Shown here one piece after another: positions 1 to 6,970 of a stretch of DNA of 12,502 bases (positions are counted from its first letter, which is position 1; each line of letters begins with the position of its first letter). Position numbers and translations under genes: made by a program. The stretch is from NCBI GenBank assembly GCA_003155275.1, contig PMCC01000050.1:1435-13936 (forward strand), in the 5' to 3' direction. The notes below the pieces were generated by a model that worked only from the letters and a program-made list of their open reading frames with translations, made no database searches and was not told where the DNA came from. Source of the DNA: Actinomycetota bacterium. GTDB lineage: Bacteria > Actinomycetota > Humimicrobiia > Humimicrobiales > Humimicrobiaceae.

Positions 1-504
1 CTTTTTAATTATAAAACATCGGCAGGCTGTCTTGACCAGATGGAAAGGGTCATTGATAATCTTACAGAATGTTACTATACAAGAAGGGCGCAGGCAATCA
101 CATGGGACCCTGAGCTGGATGCAAGCCACCACGAGCCTCCTTGCCTTCAGAGAATGTGGTTTAGGATTCTCGAAGACCCGGTAAAAGGCTGGGTTCTTAA
201 CTTAAACACTCACTGGAGATCAAGAGACGCATTTAAGGCGGCATTCATGAATATTTTTGCCCTGACCGACCTCATGAAATCAATCGCCGGCAAAATTTCT
301 GAAAAGACACTAAAAGAAGTAAAAGTGGGTAGATATGTCGATATTGCCGACAGTTATCATATCTATGGATCATATTTTGACCAGTTTAAAGGATTTCTTG
401 AGACATTAAAAACCAAGACCTTTGACCAGAGGACATATACCAGTGAGTTTGCGGAACCATTTTTTGAGGAAACAAGATCCAAAATTATAAAAGAACAGGC
501 TTAA
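1..504 (+). CDS. thyA: Thymidylate synthase (ThyA family), 5' end outside window
   Basis: The reading frame is open from base 1, so this is the C-terminal 167 residues of a longer protein; the first ATG, at base 40, is internal. ThyA makes dTMP from dUMP and methylene-tetrahydrofolate in the cytoplasm. Seen: a PPCLQ segment whose Cys (bases 142-144) matches the catalytic Cys of the family's PPCH motif, then WRSRD (the phosphate-binding Arg-Ser region), then MNI, whose Asn (250-252) matches the Asn that selects dUMP over dCMP, then DSYHIY for the family's D-x-H-x-Y. The divergent motif spelling resembles archaeal or metagenomic ThyA more than the E. coli form. Keeping the Asn argues against a dCMP hydroxymethylase. 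It sits alone on the + strand, facing the catabolic block, so a functional link is unlikely. Confidence 0.85.
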   Translation, partial: LFNYKTSAGCLDQMERVIDNLTECYYTRRAQAITWDPELDASHHEPPCLQRMWFRILEDPVKGWVLNLNTHWRSRDAFKAAFMNIFALTDLMKSIAGKISEKTLKEVKVGRYVDIADSYHIYGSYFDQFKGFLETLKTKTFDQRTYTSEFAEPFFEETRSKIIKEQA

Positions 505-512
505 TTATTTAA

Positions 513-620
513 AATCGGCATACAGAGTGCAGGAAACAGGCCAAATATAAGTTTTCACAGGAAAAGCTTGCTAAATACGGGTTTTCGGATACAAGCGCGG
601 CCAAGAATTACGGCAAATAA
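513..620 (+). other. Stop-free coding-like remnant without a start
   Basis: After the thyA stop, frame 3 is open from 513 to a TAA at 618-620. It reads like a protein tail rich in Lys, Gln and Tyr, including KFSQEKLAKYGFSDTSAAKNYGK in parts (positions about 549-617). It has no ATG, GTG or TTG start and an in-frame stop at 510-512, so it is not a gene as it stands. It may be the debris of a lost gene or of a longer thyA tail; joining it to thyA needs more than one change. Chance is possible over 35 codons. Confidence 0.25.
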
Positions 621-776
621 TAATATAAAAAATATATAAATAATAGTCTGTTATTAATCAAATTATTATTTTACAATAACGAATAATTTGACGATATATA
701 ATATATAAATATATTAATAAAACATTCAATAAATAAAACTATATATTTTTTTATCAGATTTTGATACAATAAGATT
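621..776. other. Very AT-rich intergenic stretch
   Basis: No gene is seen here. It is almost entirely A and T and holds the presumed promoter of the PAP2-like gene. No convincing Shine-Dalgarno sequence precedes the ATG at 777. Confidence 0.6.
688..717 (+). promoter_or_regulatory. Possible sigma-70-type promoter for the PAP2-like gene
   Basis: TTGACG at 688-693 resembles a -35 box, with ATATTA or TATTAA 17-18 bases later (711-717) as a -10 candidate, about 60 bases before the ATG. The region is so AT-rich that -10-like hexamers are common by chance, so the -35 match carries most of the weight. Confidence 0.28.
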
Positions 777-1583
777 ATGAAAAATATGGAACTCGACAAT
801 AAAATAGTAACCGGAAAACTTTATGGGTCTGCCAGATTTGCCAAAGTGATTTCCTTTATGTTCGACGGCTCTACGCTGGTGCTTCCCATGTTTTTTGCCG
901 CATGTTTTTACAAGCAGGGAAATTTTATGAAAATGCTTCCTTCTTTTGCTGTCTCATGTTTATTTGCAGCGTTTATACCGTATTTTTTCATACTTTTCCT
1001 TTATAAGCACCGAAAGCTAAATGATCTTCAAATACCAAAAAGAAAGGAAAGACTGCTGCCTCTGCTGATAGTCAATATAAGCGTCTTTGCCGGACTTCCT
1101 TTTCTGCTTATGACTGACCCGAGCAGGATGATGAAGAGTGTTTATACAATATACATGATTGGAGTCCCGGTCATCACCCTTATTACCCTGTTCTGGAAAA
1201 TAAGTTTTCATTCAGGCTTTATTACTATGTTTTCCATAGTGTTTTTAATAATATTTGGAGCGTGGGCCGTTTTTACAATACTTTTGATACCGCTTGTCGG
1301 CTGGTCAAGGCTTAAGCTGAAAAGGCACACACCGGTGCAGGTTTTTTGTGGAGGCGCGCTGACAGGGATAATCTCTCTTTCTGTTTTTTATTATGCCGGA
1401 TATCTCTCGTCCCAATATTGGGCAACAAGCCAAATCCAATCGCTGTTTAAAAATGCTTCATACTATCTCAATATACTGCTTCTTGCTTACGGAATAAATA
1501 TAATATTCCAGCTTATTTTCTTAATCATCCTGTTTCAATCAAGAAAGTTAAAAGCAAGCTTAAGGCTGCAGGCAAGTTTTTAA
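777..1583 (+). CDS. PAP2-superfamily-like integral membrane protein
   Basis: A 268-residue protein with about seven hydrophobic segments (roughly residues 23-45, 53-76, 93-112, 122-140, 148-173, 188-207 and 229-252). Degenerate PAP2 phosphatase motifs appear in the right order: a basic K88-x3-R92-x2-P95 run in place of KX6RP, SFHSG at 143-147 in place of PSGH, and S177-R178-x5-H184-x3-Q188 in place of SRX5HX3D. The final Asp is therefore Gln. From memory, a PAP2-like membrane family with H-T-P-x-Q at this site exists; lipid or isoprenoid phosphate chemistry is possible but unproven. The start is uncertain: neither the ATG at 777 nor the one at 786 has a clear ribosome binding site. The C-terminus may be altered by a frameshift, because another frame stays coding-like to 1678. 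Confidence 0.65.
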   Translation: MKNMELDNKIVTGKLYGSARFAKVISFMFDGSTLVLPMFFAACFYKQGNFMKMLPSFAVSCLFAAFIPYFFILFLYKHRKLNDLQIPKRKERLLPLLIVNISVFAGLPFLLMTDPSRMMKSVYTIYMIGVPVITLITLFWKISFHSGFITMFSIVFLIIFGAWAVFTILLIPLVGWSRLKLKRHTPVQVFCGGALTGIISLSVFYYAGYLSSQYWATSQIQSLFKNASYYLNILLLAYGINIIFQLIFLIILFQSRKLKASLRLQASF

Positions 1584-1678
1584 CTTTGGATAACATTGCT
1601 CTCAAATCATGGGAGAAAATTGCGCCGCCTGATATAGATTCGAAGTTTTATAAACTTATCCGTTTGACTCAATCTTAA
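1541..1678 (+). other. Out-of-frame coding-like tail of the PAP2-like gene
   Basis: The frame containing codon 1574-1576 is open from 1451 to a TAA at 1676-1678. From about 1541 it reads like a basic, then amphipathic protein tail (pieces: KKVKSKLKAAGKFLTLDN, then IALKSWEKIAPPDIDSKFYK). In the annotated frame the protein stops at 1583 after the last membrane segment. A single indel near 1530-1545 would join the two and add about 32 residues, overlapping the last 23 bases of the convergent aldolase gene. This is inferred from residue composition only. Confidence 0.35.
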
Positions 1679-2624
1679 TCCCCAATTCTGCTGCCTTTGT
1701 TTCAGCAAAATCTGTTACTTTACAGGGATGATTGATCTTTATTATTTTGACCGGGGCATTCTTTACGATATCAATGATATCTTCGGCAGTTAATATTTTC
1801 ACTGATGCATCAAGAATATGCACTGTTTCGGGCTGGCTGACTGAAGCTAAAGTTTGAGACTGCTGGAGTTGCATTGTTTTGACATCTGAAACCGGATTTT
1901 TAACTATGGGTTGTCCCGCCTGGACAACTGCAGACTGAGCCGGCTGCTCGCCAAGCCTTGAGAATACTTTTGAGACAACTACACTTGTCTTTAATAATTC
2001 CCTGAAAAGTACAAATTTGGAATTATTTTCCACTGCCTCCAGAAGTGCAAACGCCTCATCATGGTTAGGAGCTGCAACGATTATCCCGTGAACAGGCATA
2101 ATCACCACCAGTGCTTCTCCCTTTTTCTTTAGCTCAGCCATATATGAAAAGATAAGATTGTTTTCCTCATCAGATAACGGCTCTACGCCTTCAGGAACCA
2201 CAGGGATTTGGTTTATCTTATAATAATCTGAAACTTCTGTGGAGCCTACGGGAATTACCCCTGCCGCTACAAGAAGAGGGCTGTAAAAAGTATTGCCATG
2301 CAGAGTACAGTTGATTTCAGGAAATCTTTGAAGTATCCCGATATGCAAATCGAGTTCCCGTGAAAGTTTTTCCACCCTGCCTTCAAGAATATTTTTATTT
2401 ATATCAGTGACTATTATATTATCAGGCCTCAGTTTCCACCTGTATATATCAGCACTGTGTGTCTGGGTCGAATATATCCTTTGGCCGACCCTTAGAGCCA
2501 TATTCCCGCCGCTGTAGTCAGTTAAGCCTCTGTCAATCACATGCTGCATTATATCCATTATTATTTCCCTTGGTTTTGTAATTTCATCTTCCGGGAAACA
2601 TACCATTTTATCTTCCGTTACCAT
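1656..2624 (-). CDS. Class II aldolase/adducin-family protein with C-terminal extension
   Basis: Last gene of the minus-strand block; likely splits a deoxyketose 1-phosphate (L-fuculose- or L-rhamnulose-type) into DHAP and L-lactaldehyde. I start it at the ATG at 2622-2624, because AAAGGAAAG lies just before it; the ATG at 2637-2639 has no such site. Numbered from there, an SGGN phosphate-binding loop lies near 39-42, the catalytic Glu is E90 (SRELDLH), and zinc-ligand positions are H109 (TLHGN) and H179 (PVHG). The second His of the usual H-x-H is Asn (N111). E90 to H109 is 19 residues, as in FucA (E73 to H92). The catalytic domain ends near 215. A Gln/Ser/Val/Pro-rich linker (about 220-265) and a compact 50-residue segment ending in LGIKIESNG follow; ordinary FucA (about 215 residues) lacks both. 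The segment faintly resembles TPxA-type pieces in microcompartment-associated proteins. Specific substrate unknown. Confidence 0.8.
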   Translation of the reverse strand: MVTEDKMVCFPEDEITKPREIIMDIMQHVIDRGLTDYSGGNMALRVGQRIYSTQTHSADIYRWKLRPDNIIVTDINKNILEGRVEKLSRELDLHIGILQRFPEINCTLHGNTFYSPLLVAAGVIPVGSTEVSDYYKINQIPVVPEGVEPLSDEENNLIFSYMAELKKKGEALVVIMPVHGIIVAAPNHDEAFALLEAVENNSKFVLFRELLKTSVVVSKVFSRLGEQPAQSAVVQAGQPIVKNPVSDVKTMQLQQSQTLASVSQPETVHILDASVKILTAEDIIDIVKNAPVKIIKINHPCKVTDFAETKAAELGIKIESNG

Positions 2625-2798
2625 TAACTTTCCTTTCATAATCTTTTTTATATTTCTTAATTCTCATTTAATTTTTTTTCCATTCAAAACTATAATCAAT
2701 CAGTATATTTTTCAATTTTTACAAGTTTAACAATTTTAACCTAAATTAACAAAAATAAAATATCTAAATACAGTAACAGGCCAACTGAAGTGCCCGTT
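2625..2798. other. AT-rich gap between kinase and class II aldolase genes
   Basis: The widest gap within the sugar cassette, very AT-rich. It contains no gene I can support. It could hold a separate promoter for the aldolase, but no box is convincing and no strong terminator hairpin is seen. Confidence 0.5.
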
Positions 2799-4304
2799 TT
2801 ATATATTCAAAGACAGGATTTTCAGGTAATTATCGAACTTATCCTGCCACAAACTGTAATTTTTTTTATCAGGCAAATAATAATTCAGTTCCACAGAGTT
2901 AATCATGATTTCCCTTGCCTCATCGATATTTGCCGCTGTCCTGCTCGCGACCATTTGTGCAAGCAGATTGCCGGTAGATGTTGTTTCCTGCGGCCCTGCG
3001 ATCAATGGTAATTCTGAGGCATCTGCGAGCCACTGGCATAGCAAACGATTATTGGAGCCACCCCCCACAAGATGCAGCAGTTCTATTTTCCTGCCTGTTA
3101 TTTTTTCAAGTTTCTTTAAATTAATCATATATTTAAGCGCAAGACTTTCATATACGCAAATCGACATTTCACCTATGCTGCCAGGAATATCCTGCCCGGT
3201 ATTTTTTAAGTATTTCAAAACACAGGACGGCATATCAAATATTTCTCTTTCAAAAACATAATCGTCAACATCTATAAAAACATTTTTACTTGCTGCCCGA
3301 AAAGTATCTGCGTCTATCACTTTCCAGCTTATCTCTTTTTTGGTGTCTTCCATCCACTTTTTCCTGCATTGCTGTATTATCCAAAGGCCTGTCATGTTTT
3401 TGAGGTAATGATACCTACCGGCAAAACCTCCTTCATTGCCAAAACCCATTTCGAATCCTTCCCTGCTAAGGACAGGGCAGTCGCTTACCAGTCCAACCAT
3501 CGCCCATGTTCCACAGTTAAGATAGGCCCAGTTTTTTAACTTGTTCTCTCTCGAAACCGGTATTGCGGTGATTTCAGATGTCGTATCATAACACGGGAGA
3601 GCTACCTTAAGGGACCTGCACCCGAGTTCATCACATACTTCACTATTAAGGCTGCCAATGATTTTGCCCGGCTCTGTGATATCTATGAATATATCAGCAG
3701 GAAGGCCCAGCTTATTGATGATAAATTTTTCCCACTTTTTTTCTCTCTGGTTTAGAAGCTGGGTAAGTGTTGCATTTGTAAATTCACAGACCAATTCTCC
3801 TGTGAGGAAAAAATTGAAAAGGTCCCCAAGAAGCAGAAGATATTTTGAATTTTCCAATATAGGGGATTTATTTTCTTTGAGATAATAAAGCTGATAGATT
3901 GTATTTATCTCTATTATCTGCGCCTGTGTGCGCTCATACATATCCCAATTTGTAAAAAAGCCTTTTAATTTATCTGCCATCCCTAAGGTTCTTTTGTCCC
4001 TGTAATGCACAGGGTTTGACAACAGGGAATTATCCTTGCCGAGAAGGCCGAAATCACAGCCCCATGTATCCACACCGATTGATTCAATGTCTTTAAAATT
4101 CCTGACCGCCTCGCTGATGCCTGCCTTAAGTTCAGAAAAGAGCCTTAAGAAATCCCAGTAAAGCGTTTTGCCCATATAAACCGGCCTGTTTTCAAACCTG
4201 TGTACTTCATTTAACTTAAGCACTTGTCCGTCAAAGCTTCCAACTATTGCACGTCCGTTGCTTGCCCCGAAATCAAGTGCAAGAAAGTTTTGAGTATTTT
4301 TCAT
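2799..4304 (-). CDS. rhaB: Rhamnulokinase (FGGY carbohydrate kinase)
   Basis: Phosphorylates L-rhamnulose (possibly L-fuculose) at O-1 with ATP. The start is the ATG at 4302-4304, with GAGGG 7 bases upstream and 14 bases after the isomerase stop; a further upstream TTG lacks a site. The protein is 501 residues against about 490 for E. coli RhaB. Family signatures: the ATPase-fold N-terminus LALDFGASNGRAIVG, VDTWGCDFGLLG in the substrate region, PCYDTTSE with the catalytic Asp at D240 (usually G-H-D-T), RhaB-type GLWIIQQCRKKW, and the C-terminal VGGGSNN and GPQETTSTGN nucleotide-binding segments. The GLW and GPxE(A/T)T signatures favour RhaB over FucK or XylB. It is translationally close to the isomerase, so the two form one unit. 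Its partner here is a FucI/AraA-type isomerase, not RhaA, so the true sugar could be another 6-deoxyhexose. Confidence 0.9.
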   Translation of the reverse strand: MKNTQNFLALDFGASNGRAIVGSFDGQVLKLNEVHRFENRPVYMGKTLYWDFLRLFSELKAGISEAVRNFKDIESIGVDTWGCDFGLLGKDNSLLSNPVHYRDKRTLGMADKLKGFFTNWDMYERTQAQIIEINTIYQLYYLKENKSPILENSKYLLLLGDLFNFFLTGELVCEFTNATLTQLLNQREKKWEKFIINKLGLPADIFIDITEPGKIIGSLNSEVCDELGCRSLKVALPCYDTTSEITAIPVSRENKLKNWAYLNCGTWAMVGLVSDCPVLSREGFEMGFGNEGGFAGRYHYLKNMTGLWIIQQCRKKWMEDTKKEISWKVIDADTFRAASKNVFIDVDDYVFEREIFDMPSCVLKYLKNTGQDIPGSIGEMSICVYESLALKYMINLKKLEKITGRKIELLHLVGGGSNNRLLCQWLADASELPLIAGPQETTSTGNLLAQMVASRTAANIDEAREIMINSVELNYYLPDKKNYSLWQDKFDNYLKILSLNI

Positions 4305-4318
4305 ATTTGCCCTCAAAT

Positions 4319-5653
4319 CTATTCAATGAAAAATCCGCTTATACCTAAAAGCTTGCAAAGCTCCTCAAAAATGTTTTTATGGTTTCCGAATGAAACCATC
4401 CAGTGATGTCCGAATCCTTCATTGCCTAAAATATTTATAAGATCCACAATGTTTGTCTGAAATTTAACAGTTACAGGATTCCCTGCAAAGTCTTTAAGTT
4501 TTGTTGGCATTGTGGTGCCGCTTAAAGCACAAAGCCTGAATGTGTTTTCCCTCCCGACGAGGTTGACTATCGTGGCATCTTTGCCTTTGGCCATTAATGG
4601 GTAATAAACAGCCATGCCTGATTTTACCTCGAAGTGTGTTTCAAGCCTTATGTCCTTTAAGCTTTCAGCGCATGAAAAAGGCCCACAGCCGCAATGTGAA
4701 AAGATTATTGTATTTTCCGGTTCATCTTCAAAAACAATATCAGAGTTTAGGCAGCTTTTGCCGGTTATGGATTTTAATACATACATCAACATCGCGGAAT
4801 AAACATCACTTTCGCATGCAGCCGGGGTCCCGATATCATTTAGGTTTGATGCGGCAAGACAAGTTTTTGCCTTTATGTATGGGAAAGGATAGCAGTTAAA
4901 TGAAATGGCATCCAGGTTAAATTCCCCGACAATATCAAGAAACGCAAGGTAATGCCTGACTGACTGGCCAAGCACTCCGTCATCAATCCTTATATCTGCT
5001 ATACTGTTTTTTATTTCTGCAATCCTTTTATCAATCCTGGAATTCTCAATATTTTTTAAAAAACCTTCTAGACAGCTAAAATCAATAGGAACTACGGTGG
5101 CTCCAAAGACTTTTTTTAAACCGAATTCATCAATGGCCAGGTTTGTCATGATTGCAGGCCTTCCGCCGACTACTCCGATCCTTAAACCTTTTAGTTTTTT
5201 AACAATAGCGGCAGCCAGTGCAAAATCATATATTTTTTCCGCAGTTTTAGGATTGCTTAATTTTCCGAAAATAAACCGGAATTCAATATCAAGTTCCTTT
5301 AGAGATGCGGCCACTATCTGCGCGCCATTTAACCCTATTGTGTATGGGCTCAAGGTAGTTGTAAATACTGCCACAGGCATACCGATATTTTCTATCAGCC
5401 TGATAACGGTTGTGTCAGGGGTCCAGACTCCGGCAGCAATACAAACCAGGTCAAAGTCATTGTTTCTTATAAACGCATTTGCCTTTACCGCATCAGCATC
5501 ATTGGAAACTGTATAATCTACAAAAGTATTTGCCATTTCAAAACGGGAAAAATCCTTTTCGAATTCATCCTTAAAGCCTTCAAGCCTGCCCTGGTCAGCA
5601 TCCATGCCTTCAATAGCCGTAAAAACGATACACATTTTTGGCTTAATTCTCAT
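4319..5653 (-). CDS. L-fucose/L-arabinose isomerase-family sugar isomerase
   Basis: Aldose-ketose isomerase with the FucI/AraA fold, expected to feed a deoxyketose to the adjacent kinase. I place the start at the ATG at 5651-5653, with AGGAG 8 bases upstream; a GTG at 5660-5662 would overlap that site. Length is 444 residues, shorter than FucI (about 590) and AraA (about 500). Key residues from this start: E281 in AACESDVYSAM and D305 in NSDIVF, 24 apart, the same spacing as the metal ligands E337 and D361 of E. coli FucI; then SHCGCGPFS (H320) and GFGHHW (H416, H417), a candidate for the third ligand. The N-terminal half holds the sugar-recognition domains (AAGVWTPDT, FTTTLSPYTIGLNGAQ, VVGGRPAIM). 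It is paralogous to the gene at the right edge. Substrate not determinable; L-fucose, L-rhamnose or a modified form are candidates. Confidence 0.85.
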   Translation of the reverse strand: MRIKPKMCIVFTAIEGMDADQGRLEGFKDEFEKDFSRFEMANTFVDYTVSNDADAVKANAFIRNNDFDLVCIAAGVWTPDTTVIRLIENIGMPVAVFTTTLSPYTIGLNGAQIVAASLKELDIEFRFIFGKLSNPKTAEKIYDFALAAAIVKKLKGLRIGVVGGRPAIMTNLAIDEFGLKKVFGATVVPIDFSCLEGFLKNIENSRIDKRIAEIKNSIADIRIDDGVLGQSVRHYLAFLDIVGEFNLDAISFNCYPFPYIKAKTCLAASNLNDIGTPAACESDVYSAMLMYVLKSITGKSCLNSDIVFEDEPENTIIFSHCGCGPFSCAESLKDIRLETHFEVKSGMAVYYPLMAKGKDATIVNLVGRENTFRLCALSGTTMPTKLKDFAGNPVTVKFQTNIVDLINILGNEGFGHHWMVSFGNHKNIFEELCKLLGISGFFIE

Positions 5654-5899
5654 ACTAATCACTCCTGGTTAACTATTTAACTTATTCCTGCTTGACTGGG
5701 AACATTGCCATTTTACCTGACCGATAAATTTTTTTCCTGGGCCGACTTTTTGTTTTATCCTGGGATTTCTTTGTTTTTAAAATGGATCCCCTTATTTTTT
5801 TGCCCCAAATCCTGCGATTTACAGTAAGTGCGCAGACAACTGTAAAAAAATTCTTTAAGCTTGCCGGTTATCGGCAATTTGCTTTATCAGCCATTTAAC
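5654..5899. other. Gap between aldolase homologue and isomerase genes
   Basis: About 245 bases with no supported gene; all minus-strand frames are broken by stops. It contains the candidate hairpin at 5861-5877 and, nearer the isomerase, the isomerase ribosome binding site. On the minus strand a CCCAGGA word occurs twice about 25 bases apart (near 5735-5765), each followed by an A-rich run; meaning unknown. Confidence 0.5.
5861..5877 (-). terminator. Weak hairpin with later T-run after the aldolase homologue
   Basis: A perfect 6-bp stem (TTGCCG / CGGCAA) with a 5-base loop lies about 25 bases after the stop of the aldolase homologue. On the minus strand a run of seven T follows after about 10 bases. 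The gap between stem and T-run makes it a poor intrinsic terminator; it may instead be a processing or partial attenuation site in a longer transcript. Confidence 0.3.
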
Positions 5900-6694
5900 T
5901 TATTGGCCATTTATTATTTGCGCGGCATCCCTTACAAGTTTTTCGATATCTTCAGCCTCGGAAAAATTCCTGCCTACAAGGCAACCGCTTCCACCGGCTT
6001 TTATGGAACTCTCGACCATTTGGAGAAAATCTGCTTCAGGCATTTTGGGTCCCCCATTTATCAGTACAGGGATTTTGACATAATCGACAAGTTCGGCGAA
6101 GGACTCCTGGCTGCCGGTCCAGTTGGTTGATATAAGGTCGCATCCAAGCTCTGCGCATACCCTTGCAGTAAATTTTAAATATCTTGCTCCATGTTTCTTT
6201 AACTGATTTTCCTGGGATTCATAAAAACCGGGAAACTCAGCCTCAGCTGCAAACACAAGGCCATATCTGTCACACAAATCACCTGCTTTTCCCAGCAGCT
6301 CCAGTACTTGCTTATCATCTTTTGTGCCCAACCCTACAAAAAAACATACGCCGTCTGCGCCTATCCTGGCAGATTCTTCAATTGATGATATCATTACCTG
6401 CGCAATGGGATCAGGGCTGAGCGCAGCATAAGTAAAAAGATAATTAAGTATCCCGATTTTCCCATCCCATTGTTCCGCACTGAGCCTTAAAAAACCCTTG
6501 CTCATAACCATTGCAGTGGCACCTCCGGCTGCAGCAAGTGATACGGACCTCGCAACATCTATCTGCCCTTTATAAGGATCCGGCGAAGTCATATTATGGA
6601 CTGGAGCAAAAATAACTGCTTTCCCTTTTTCGTTAAATATCCTTTTTAACCTTATTGCTTTACCGGTATTAAGTGCAAAATTCTTATATGCCAT
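5900..6694 (-). CDS. DhnA/FbaB/LsrF-type class I aldolase homologue with altered active site
   Basis: A 264-residue TIM-barrel protein of the DeoC/FbaB aldolase superfamily. The start at 6692-6694 is preceded by AAAGGAG 7 bases upstream. The family shows in AELGCDLISTNWTG (usual ELGADIVKT), in INGGPK (209-219 region) and in AGGSGCLVGRNF near 235-243, the phosphate-binding end of the barrel. Three usual catalytic positions differ: the Schiff-base Lys is Ser189, the Asp of the early D-H-G motif is Val32 (APVHN), and the W-x-Y-P motif reads AAEAEFPG. The genomic bases for Ser189 (TCA, about 6128-6130) are clear. It may act on an unusual substrate by a different mechanism or be a non-aldolase lyase or isomerase. 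Its place ahead of the isomerase, kinase and aldolase suggests a role in the same sugar route. Exact function unknown. Confidence 0.78.
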   Translation of the reverse strand: MAYKNFALNTGKAIRLKRIFNEKGKAVIFAPVHNMTSPDPYKGQIDVARSVSLAAAGGATAMVMSKGFLRLSAEQWDGKIGILNYLFTYAALSPDPIAQVMISSIEESARIGADGVCFFVGLGTKDDKQVLELLGKAGDLCDRYGLVFAAEAEFPGFYESQENQLKKHGARYLKFTARVCAELGCDLISTNWTGSQESFAELVDYVKIPVLINGGPKMPEADFLQMVESSIKAGGSGCLVGRNFSEAEDIEKLVRDAAQIINGQ

Positions 6695-6719
6695 TTTTAA
6701 TCTCCTTTATCTCTTATTT

Positions 6720-6744
6720 AGCAGCTTAATCCTTTAAAACTGCT
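6720..6744 (-). promoter_or_regulatory. Stem-loop in the leader of the aldolase homologue
   Basis: AGCAG and CTGCT arms flank a 15-base centre; extra T-A and G-T pairs extend the stem to about 8 bp. It lies 25-50 bases before the ATG on the minus strand. AGCAGCTT recurs near 6757 and AGCAGCAT near 6775, so the area may be an operator or leader structure for the sugar genes. Evidence is sequence symmetry only. Confidence 0.28.
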
Positions 6745-6970
6745 TATTATTTCTTCAGCAGCTTGCAACTGTATAGCAGCATACTCTTTTTATAATGGCT
6801 GACTCTTTTTAAAACAAATTCTATTAAACGTTTTCTTAATTATACTTTTTTTGCTTAAGAATTCAAATGTTTGATGAACACAAGTTTGATGATTATACAG
6901 ACTATGATTACAAAAGATTTTTAAAAAGAAATAAAATTCCCGGGTTAAAATTTACCCAATAGTCATTAAA
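6745..6970. other. AT-rich gap between flavoprotein and aldolase homologue
   Basis: The longest gap within the minus-strand block (6695-6970 as a whole). It includes an imperfect hairpin near 6942-6959 (GGGT / ACCC arms, partly paired AT centre) just after the flavoprotein stop, with a T-rich run beyond it on the minus strand, which may be a weak terminator. A new transcript could therefore begin here for the sugar genes. No gene is supported on the minus strand. Confidence 0.4.

Noticed and set aside
2625..2798. Promoter TTGAAA with TATAGT before the class II aldolase
   Set aside because: The spacer is only about 15 bases and the region is so AT-rich that the match is weak.
5097..5516. 139-codon + strand frame inside the complete isomerase gene
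   Set aside because: Antisense shadow; the minus-strand protein carries clear family motifs throughout.
6867..6962. 31-codon + strand frame beginning at ATG, rich in Asp, Tyr and Lys
   Set aside because: No ribosome binding site, opposite to all neighbours, and its composition is what AT-rich DNA gives by chance; it also covers a likely terminator-like hairpin.
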